Source: Thiohalocapsa sp964524185 (GTDB lineage Bacteria; Pseudomonadota; Gammaproteobacteria; Chromatiales; Chromatiaceae). Taken from it: a stretch of DNA of 11,453 bases. The notes below the pieces were generated by a model. The model saw only the letters and a list, made by a program, of their open reading frames with translations. It was not told the origin of the DNA and searched no databases. Location of the stretch: contig CAZGCI010000110.1 of the NCBI GenBank assembly GCA_964524185.1, positions 1 through 11,453 on the forward strand, read 5' to 3'. This document shows positions 7,111 to 11,453 of this stretch, piece after piece; the first letter of the stretch is position 1; every line of letters begins with the position of its first letter. A program made the translations under genes and the position numbers.

Positions 7111-7539
7111 TCAGCGGGCCTGCTCGATGGCGGCCTCGACGCGTCCGGCAAGCTCGGCGTTCGTTTGCATCCCAACGGCGATGTCGTTGTATTCCTGCAC
7201 CGAGATGCCGCTCTCTTGCACGGCCTGCGCCATCTCTTCCTGGGCCTCGCGCTGCATGGCTTGCGCGGCCTCCGTCGTGGTGGCCTCGGCGAGGTTCTCC
7301 GCCAGGTCTTCCCGAATGCCCTGCACTGACAGGAAGGCATCGGCAAAGCCCGACAGCGTCTCCGTGTCCACCTCCATCGGCGCCTGCGGCGCTGCGGGGG
7401 AGCCGGCTGCCGGATCACCGCTCGGATCCTGTTGGGCCATGGCGGTGCCTGCAAATGCGAGCAGCGCGCTCACTGCCAATGCGGGTGCCAGTGCGGGCGC
7501 CAGTGTGCGTGGCAGTGCCTCGAGGGTCAGCGTCTTCAT
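7111..7539 (-). CDS. Exported DUF4168-domain protein
   Basis: A 142-residue small secreted protein. Seen: a signal peptide with a long Ala/Leu core (LAPALAPALAVSALLAFAG, residues 13-31) and a clean cleavage site AMA-QQ after residue 35; a Pro/Ala/Gly/Asp-rich linker (36-58); then an acidic, all-helical region (about 59-140) rich in Ala, Glu and Gln with the ending EYNDIAVGMQTNAELAGRVE that I recognise as the DUF4168 pattern. No cysteine, so it is not a lipoprotein and is not disulfide-bonded. It starts at ATG 7539 with a perfect GGAGG (7550-7546) 6 nt before it. Function of the family is not known; I infer a periplasmic or envelope-stress role from export and from its place behind a sensor kinase and an enhancer-binding regulator. 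It is probably a single-gene transcript: its own promoter region upstream and a terminator downstream. Confidence 0.82.
   Translation of the reverse strand: MKTLTLEALPRTLAPALAPALAVSALLAFAGTAMAQQDPSGDPAAGSPAAPQAPMEVDTETLSGFADAFLSVQGIREDLAENLAEATTTEAAQAMQREAQEEMAQAVQESGISVQEYNDIAVGMQTNAELAGRVEAAIEQAR
7480..7503 (-). repeat. 12-bp repeat inside the DUF4168 signal peptide
   Basis: CTGGCGCCCGCA (7503-7492) is followed directly by CTGGCACCCGCA (7491-7480), one mismatch, encoding LAPA-LAPA. A third degraded unit (LAVS) follows. It has the same period and position in the signal peptide as the repeat in dsbA. Confidence 0.75.
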
Positions 7540-7583
7540 GTCAAACCTCCAATTTGGAACGGTTGTGAGTGCAACCCTGCCTA

Positions 7584-7601
7584 TTCACCTACCGTGCCAA
7601 A
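7584..7601 (-). promoter_or_regulatory. Candidate sigma-54 promoter (-24/-12) of the DUF4168 gene
   Basis: On the minus strand TTTGGCACG (7601-7593) matches the -24 consensus exactly. The correctly spaced -12 element reads GTGA (7588-7585) instead of TTGC, so GG-N10-GA replaces GG-N10-GC. The predicted start, near 7573, gives a leader of about 33 nt that includes the ribosome site. The -12 mismatch is at a normally conserved base. Confidence 0.42.
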
Positions 7602-7629
7602 TGCGGACATGGTCGGATGATCATCGATG

Positions 7630-7642
7630 AATCAGCGGTTTA
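7630..7642 (+). promoter_or_regulatory. Candidate IHF binding site
   Basis: AATCAGCGGTTTA fits the IHF consensus WATCARNNNNTTR at every position. It lies between the activator palindrome and the -24/-12 candidate, centred near -62 from the predicted start, where IHF bends DNA in sigma-54 promoters. Confidence 0.5.
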
Positions 7643-7698
7643 GGAGATGACCGGCAGCGATTGGCCATGGCCTGGACGGCGCTTGTGGCGAGTCAAAA

Positions 7699-7712
7699 TG
7701 ACACATGTGTCA
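7699..7712. promoter_or_regulatory. Perfect 14-bp palindrome, candidate upstream activator site
   Basis: TGACACATGTGTCA is identical on both strands. It begins 5 bp beyond the response-regulator stop codon and is centred about 132 bp upstream of the predicted DUF4168 transcript start, a typical enhancer position for NtrC-class activators. A further TGACA half-site lies at 7723-7727 inside the end of the regulator gene. Confidence 0.6.
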
Positions 7713-7717
7713 GCTGG

Positions 7718-9148
7718 CTACGTGACATCTTGACCCGGTTCGCCGAGCTTGCGGTAGAGCGTCTTGCGGCCGATGCCGAGGATCTTGGCCGCGCGCTGCT
7801 TGTTGCCCTGGGTCCAGTCCAGCACCGTGCGGATGTAGCGTGCCTCGAGCTCGGCCAGCGTCTGCCAGTCCTCATCGGAGCGCGGGCTCGACGCGGGCGC
7901 ATCCGGGGCTCCGGGCGCACGGGATGCAGCCCGCACGCGCTCTGGCAGATCCTGGAGGCCGATCACCACGTCCGGTGCCAGGGTGACGGCTCGCTCCACC
8001 AGGCTCGCGAGCTCGCGGACATTGCCAGGGTAGGGATAGCGCAGCAGTGCCCGCCACGCCTCGGGTGCAAACCGCCGCTCTGGGCGTTCGCGCACCGCCG
8101 TATGCGCCCGCAGGAAGTGCTGCAACAAGAGCGCAATGTCCTCGCCGCGGTCACGCAGCGGCGGCACCTGAATGCGGAACGTCTCCAAACGGTAGAACAG
8201 ATCCTCGCGGAACTGCCCGTCGGCGATGCGCTCGCCGATATCGCGATGGGTGGCGGCGACGACACGCACATCCGTGCTGAGCTCGGCATTGGCGCCCACC
8301 GGACGAACCCGGCCGTCTTGCAACAGCCGCAGCAGCTTCGTCTGCATCGCGGGCGGCATCTCCGCGATCTCGTCCAGGAAGAGGGTGCCGCCGTCGGCCT
8401 CGACGAACAGTCCCCGGCGCTCGCCCCGCGCACCGCTGAAGGCACCGGCGGCGTGGCCGAACAGCTCTGACTCCAACAACGCCTCGGGGATGCCGGCGCA
8501 GTTCAATGCAACAAAGGGCGCCGCGGCGCGCGGGCTCTCGGCGTGCACCGCCCGCGCGACCAACTCCTTACCGGTGCCTGACTCGCCGGTGATCAGCACG
8601 CTGCTGTCGGACTGGGCCACGCGGCGGATCAGGTCATGCAGCGCCCGCATCACCGAACTCTCACCGAGCATGCCATGGCGCTCGCCGCCTGCCAGCGCCT
8701 GCCGATACCGCGCCACCTCGGCCTGGAGTTGGCGGTTCTCCAGCACCCGCGCCACGGCGAGGCGCAGATGCTCCAGGTCCACCGGCTTGGTCAGAAAGTC
8801 ATCCGCCCCGGCCTTGAGCGCCGCCACCGCCTGGCCGATGGTGCCAAATCCGGTCAGCATGATGAACCCGGGCGTGGGGCTCAGCGTGCGCGTGGTCTGC
8901 AACACCGCCAAGCCGTCTTCGCCGGGCAGGCGCAGATCGCTCAGGACCAGCGCGACGGCTTGGCTGGCGAGTACCGCGCGCGCCCCGGCGGCGTCTGCGA
9001 CCCCGATGAGCGTATACCCGGCGTCATCCAGCTCTTCGACCAGCAACTGCCGATAGCTGCTGTCGTCCTCGACGACCAGGATCTCCGGGCGGGTGCCGGG
9101 CCGCGCGGCGGGTCGCTTGGATGGCCGCACCGCAGGCGCATCGGACAT
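7718..9148 (-). CDS. NtrC-class sigma-54-dependent response regulator
   Basis: 476 residues, cytoplasmic transcription activator. Seen: a receiver domain (about 22-138) with the acidic pair D28/D29, phospho-acceptor D71 in SDLRLPG, T99 and K121; an AAA+ domain (about 158-395) with Walker A GESGTGKE (188-195), sigma-54 contact loop GAFSGA (235-240), Walker B GGTLFLDE (253-260) and the FREDLFYRL and YPGNVREL signatures; an Ala/Pro linker (408-424); and a Fis-type helix-turn-helix (about 430-468, ending GNKQRAAKILGIGRKTLYRKL). The contact loop has Ser where GAFTGA is standard. The start at ATG 9148 is supported by GAGGAGG (9163-9157), 8 nt upstream. It follows the kinase gene by 68 bp on the same strand, so the two form a two-component operon. 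The most likely target seen here is the DUF4168 promoter just downstream. Confidence 0.95.
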   Translation of the reverse strand: MSDAPAVRPSKRPAARPGTRPEILVVEDDSSYRQLLVEELDDAGYTLIGVADAAGARAVLASQAVALVLSDLRLPGEDGLAVLQTTRTLSPTPGFIMLTGFGTIGQAVAALKAGADDFLTKPVDLEHLRLAVARVLENRQLQAEVARYRQALAGGERHGMLGESSVMRALHDLIRRVAQSDSSVLITGESGTGKELVARAVHAESPRAAAPFVALNCAGIPEALLESELFGHAAGAFSGARGERRGLFVEADGGTLFLDEIAEMPPAMQTKLLRLLQDGRVRPVGANAELSTDVRVVAATHRDIGERIADGQFREDLFYRLETFRIQVPPLRDRGEDIALLLQHFLRAHTAVRERPERRFAPEAWRALLRYPYPGNVRELASLVERAVTLAPDVVIGLQDLPERVRAASRAPGAPDAPASSPRSDEDWQTLAELEARYIRTVLDWTQGNKQRAAKILGIGRKTLYRKLGEPGQDVT

Positions 9149-9216
9149 CGGTCGGGCCTCCTCGTTGGGTCGCTCTGTCTAGCGTGCTTAACGGCGCCGT
9201 GCTGTTTGCACGCGCG

Positions 9217-10716
9217 TCATGTGTTCGATGCCCCGTCGCGTGTCAGGCGCTGATAAGGGGCATTGCTTCCGGACAGTGGCAAGGCGATCTGGAAACACGC
9301 GCCCCGCGCCGCAGCGGGCTCCACCAGCGAGAGGCGGCCGCCATGCTCAGCAACGGCCGCCTGGGCCACCGCGAGCCCGAGCCCGGTGCCCTGTCCGGCC
9401 GGTTTGGTGGTGAAGAAGGGCTCGAACAACCGCCCGACGGCATCAGTCGCCACCCCTGGGCCGTCGTCCTCGACCCGCAGCAGCAGCTGGTCCGCCGCCA
9501 GCTCGGCGCTGATTCGCACCCCGACCTCTGCCGCCTGCAGCGCGTTATCGAGCAGATTGCCCAGCGCTTGTTCCAGTCGCAGCGGATCGACGTCAAGCTC
9601 GATCTCGGCCAAGGCGGCGGGCAACGCGACAGCGACATGGAGCTCCCGGCGCGGCGAGGCCTGTTGCGAGCGGGCAACGACGCCCTCGATCAACGACGCC
9701 AGCACCACCTGCCGTCGGTGCAGCGGACCCCGGCGGGCAAAATCGAGCAGCTCGCGCACGATGGTCTCCACCCGGGCCAGCTCGGCGAGCAGCCGCGATA
9801 GCTCAGCCCGGGCGGGTGCCGTCTCTGGCAAGCTGCGGGCCGCGCGTTGGGCGCGGCCAGCGACACTGCCGAGCGGGGTGCCAAGCTCATGCGCCAGGCC
9901 GGCCGCCAAGCGCCCGATGGCCGCCAGCTGCTCGGATTGTTGCAGCTCGCGCTCGAGCCTCGTCTCGCGGCGACGTTGCTCGCGCAGACGCTGCTCCGAG
10001 GCCTCCCAGCGGCTGATCATTGCGTTGATGCCGGCGCCCAGGCGTCGCAGCTCGTCTGGTCCGCGCTCGGGAACGCGCAGCCCCGGCTTGCCGGTGCCGA
10101 TCGGCGCCATCGCCTCGGTCAGACCGCGCACATGACGGCCAACGGCGCGATGATGTCCCACCAGCACCACCAGCACGAACACCATTGCCAGCAGCCCGAG
10201 CCCAGTGCCACCAAGCCAACGCAACCGCGCCAGATAGTCCTGGAAGCGGGACAGGTCGCGCGTCACCTGCAGCAGCCCAACCACTTGCCCCGCAGGATCG
10301 AACAGCGGCAGAAAAAACGAGAACACCGCGCGGCCGCGACGCTCCTCGAAGCTACCCTGCGTCCCCTCCGCCGTCAGCGCGCGCGCGTCGCGACGCCGCT
10401 CCAGCAGCGGGCTGCGGGGCCCGCTGGTAGCAACCCGCTCACCGGCGCTGTCGTAGACATAGGCGCCGAACACCTGATCGATCTGAAAGACCGAGTCCAG
10501 CGCCGCCTGCACGGCCTCGGTATCGGCGCGCACCATCGCCGCGGCGATGGGCAGCCGGATCGAGCGTGCCACCAGCTCTATGTCGTCCTGCAGGCGCCGG
10601 GTCATCTGCTCTTCAAGCTCGCGCAGGCCAAGCATGCCGACAGCAACCAAGATGCCGAGCAGCGGCAGCAGCACGAACAGCAGAACCGCGTTGCGGAGTG
10701 AGCCTAAGCCTTGCAC
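9217..10716 (-). CDS. Membrane sensor histidine kinase, partner of the NtrC-class regulator
   Basis: 499 residues, inner membrane. Seen: transmembrane segment 1 (about 9-30); an extracytoplasmic sensor region of about 135 residues (31-166) with a fold suggestive of a single Cache/PAS-like domain (FGAYVYDSAGERVATSG, then FFLPLFDPAGQVVGLLQVTRDL); transmembrane segment 2 (167-187); HAMP (about 188-241); a coiled-coil linker rich in Arg/Glu (242-262); the H box GLAHELGTP with H276; the N box NLLDNALQA (N391); G1 DDGPGV; F box FEPFFTTKP (431-439); and G2 GTGLGL. All catalytic boxes are intact. The start is a GTG (10716-10714) without a good ribosome site; it gives a normal short N-terminus before the first helix, so I accept it with moderate confidence. 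The ligand is unknown; the sensor domain faces the periplasm, the compartment of the DUF4168 protein. Confidence 0.93.
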   Translation of the reverse strand: MQGLGSLRNAVLLFVLLPLLGILVAVGMLGLRELEEQMTRRLQDDIELVARSIRLPIAAAMVRADTEAVQAALDSVFQIDQVFGAYVYDSAGERVATSGPRSPLLERRRDARALTAEGTQGSFEERRGRAVFSFFLPLFDPAGQVVGLLQVTRDLSRFQDYLARLRWLGGTGLGLLAMVFVLVVLVGHHRAVGRHVRGLTEAMAPIGTGKPGLRVPERGPDELRRLGAGINAMISRWEASEQRLREQRRRETRLERELQQSEQLAAIGRLAAGLAHELGTPLGSVAGRAQRAARSLPETAPARAELSRLLAELARVETIVRELLDFARRGPLHRRQVVLASLIEGVVARSQQASPRRELHVAVALPAALAEIELDVDPLRLEQALGNLLDNALQAAEVGVRISAELAADQLLLRVEDDGPGVATDAVGRLFEPFFTTKPAGQGTGLGLAVAQAAVAEHGGRLSLVEPAAARGACFQIALPLSGSNAPYQRLTRDGASNT

Positions 10717-10847
10717 CCGACCGATTGTGCCGCAGGTCCAGCCCGACTGTCGCCCCGATCAGCGTCGGGGGGCGTCGCGGAAATCGAAGCCGCGGCAGTC
10801 AACGCGACGTGCCACTCCCACGAGCAAGGCGGCGGTGGCAGCAGTAT

Positions 10848-10923
10848 GTCGGCTGGGGTGCGGCACGAACCCCAGCACCCCGTTGGCCTGGCTGCTGGGG
10901 TTCGCGCGCTCACCCCAGCCGAC
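10848..10923. repeat. REP-like inverted doublet (BIME-type), 76-bp hairpin
   Basis: The outer arms GTCGGCTGGGGTG (10848-10860) and CACCCCAGCCGAC (10911-10923) are perfect 13-bp complements. Inside, GCACGAACCCCAGCA (10863-10877) pairs with TGCTGGGGTTCGCGC (10893-10907) with one mismatch, leaving a 15-nt loop. Each half also folds alone (GCTGGGGT, 9-10 nt, ACCCCAGC), so the element is two inverted copies of a roughly 30-bp hairpin unit, the layout of REP doublets. The unit resembles REP sequences with a GTAG-type head, here GTCG. Confidence 0.85.
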
Positions 10924-11019
10924 GCGCCTGCAGTGCACGGCGGCCGAATTGGGGCGTGCCCAAGCCTAGGCGCAGGTGGTCGGCAGCCGCTGTCCGTCGC
11001 CGCGGTGCGTCGCGTCGGC

Positions 11020-11025
11020 TAGAAT
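11020..11025 (+). promoter_or_regulatory. -10 box directly before the Rpn-like gene
   Basis: TAGAAT ends 7 bp before the ATG at 11033. A start about 7 bp after the box would fall at 11032, giving an essentially leaderless mRNA. No convincing -35 box is seen at 16-18 bp, and there is no Shine-Dalgarno sequence before the ATG. Confidence 0.4.
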
Positions 11026-11032
11026 CCGCGGC

Positions 11033-11453
11033 ATGGACCACGACCAGAACTTCAAGAATCTGGTGCTTGACTATCCGCGTGAGGCGCTGGCCTTTTGCGC
11101 TGAGGCGGAAGCGCGTGCGATCACGCCCGATGTGCGCATTACCCCGGTGCGCGAGGAGCAACTCAAAGAGCGCCTCGGCGAACGCTTTCGCGAGCTGGAT
11201 ATCCCGCTGTTGGTGGAATGGCCGGACGGGCGTCGGGCCGCGCTGGTCTTCGTCATCGAAGAAGAGAGCGACCCAGCCCGCTTCTCAGCGCTGCGTTTGG
11301 CACACTATTGTCTGGATATCGCCGATCTGCTGCAGACCCGGCGCGTGGTCCCCGTCGTGATCTTCCTGCGCGGCGGGCCAAACGAGCGTCGGCTCGAACC
11401 TGACTATTACACACAACGTCCCTCGCCAAGCTCGCGCTGCGCCGCCATAGCCA
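11033..11453 (+). CDS. Rpn / PD-(D/E)XK nuclease-like ('transposase-like') protein, 3' end outside window
   Basis: An open frame from ATG 11033 to the right edge, 140 codons with no stop. It opens MDHDQNFKNLVLDYPREALA, the typical start of a family annotated as Rpn-like or PD-(D/E)XK transposase-family proteins, followed by REEQLKERLGERFRELDIP and a core LLVEWPDGRRAALVFVIEEES (59-79) that lines up with the nuclease core: D65 would be the metal-binding Asp and E76 the next acid, while the position of the usual Gln/Lys is E78. RLAHYCLDIADLL and VVPVVIFLR follow, as in family members that act near 300 residues in length. Recombination-promoting nuclease activity is known for Rpn proteins of E. 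coli; here the altered third residue leaves activity open. Residues after about 122 no longer look like the family to me, but the window ends too soon to judge. It lies next to a REP-like doublet. Confidence 0.8.
   Translation, partial: MDHDQNFKNLVLDYPREALAFCAEAEARAITPDVRITPVREEQLKERLGERFRELDIPLLVEWPDGRRAALVFVIEEESDPARFSALRLAHYCLDIADLLQTRRVVPVVIFLRGGPNERRLEPDYYTQRPSPSSRCAAIA

Larger units (their letters stand above)
10717..11032. other. Divergent spacer between kinase and Rpn-like gene
   Basis: 316 bp without a credible gene. It carries the REP-like doublet (10848-10923) and a -10 box at 11020-11025. On the minus strand a TGGCACG occurs at 10814-10808 but lacks a correctly spaced partner. 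No strong -35/-10 pair for the kinase gene is evident. Confidence 0.6.

Noticed and set aside
7561..7576. GGTTG-N6-CAACC inverted repeat at the predicted DUF4168 transcript start as an operator or RNA hairpin.
   Set aside because: The stem is only 5 bp; it may be real but is too weak to call without conservation data.
7661..8470. A plus-strand open frame of 269 codons overlapping the response regulator.
   Set aside because: It is antisense to the conserved AAA+ and HTH domains, begins without a ribosome site and has no recognisable product.
10795..10814. A second TGGCACG on the minus strand upstream of the kinase gene, followed by GTTGACT, as a sigma-54 promoter.
   Set aside because: The -12-like TTGA is one base too far and ends in GA; sigma-54 spacing is strict. 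It may be worth rechecking only if the DUF4168 promoter is confirmed.
1..11453. CRISPR arrays, tRNA or rRNA genes, insertion sequences or prophage genes.
   Set aside because: No regularly spaced repeats, no cloverleaf or rRNA signature and no transposase or phage gene was seen; the only mobile-type sequence is the REP-like doublet.

Overview
The window is G+C-rich, tightly packed bacterial DNA. The gene set (RadA, a UbiA that is clearly the 4-hydroxybenzoate type, periplasmic DsbA, the DUF2868/DUF3482 pair, an NtrC-class two-component system) points to a gammaproteobacterium. A purple-sulfur or halophilic Chromatiales-like lineage would fit, but this is inferred from gene content and style and not from a marker gene.

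Layout. Plus strand 1-3129: the 3' part of radA (cut by the window edge), then ubiA, then dsbA. dsbA converges on a long minus-strand block running from 10716 down to 3198. In transcription order that block is: a membrane histidine kinase, its sigma-54-type response regulator, a small exported DUF4168 protein closed by a good intrinsic terminator, a non-coding stretch of about 560 bp with its own candidate promoter and a 15-bp tandem repeat, then a four-helix DUF2868 membrane protein translationally coupled (TGATG) to a DUF3482 GTPase. Divergent from the kinase is a 316-bp spacer holding a 76-bp inverted pair of REP-like hairpins. It is followed by a plus-strand gene of the Rpn / PD-(D/E)XK 'transposase-like' family that runs off the right edge.

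How the parts may work together. The 178 bp between the response-regulator stop and the DUF4168 start looks like a complete enhancer-dependent promoter: a perfect 14-bp palindrome as upstream activator site, a perfect IHF consensus in the middle, and a TGGCACG -24 box with an imperfect -12 box, all at usual distances. My main hypothesis is that the kinase/regulator pair controls the exported DUF4168 protein directly. The DUF2868-DUF3482 pair is the least understood module: a membrane protein with a soluble C-terminal alpha/beta domain, made together with a GTPase that carries its own glycine-zipper hydrophobic segment and has lost the standard NKxD base-specificity motif. The most unusual DNA structures are the REP-like doublet (10848-10923), the regulatory array upstream of DUF4168, and 12-bp in-frame repeats inside two separate signal peptides.
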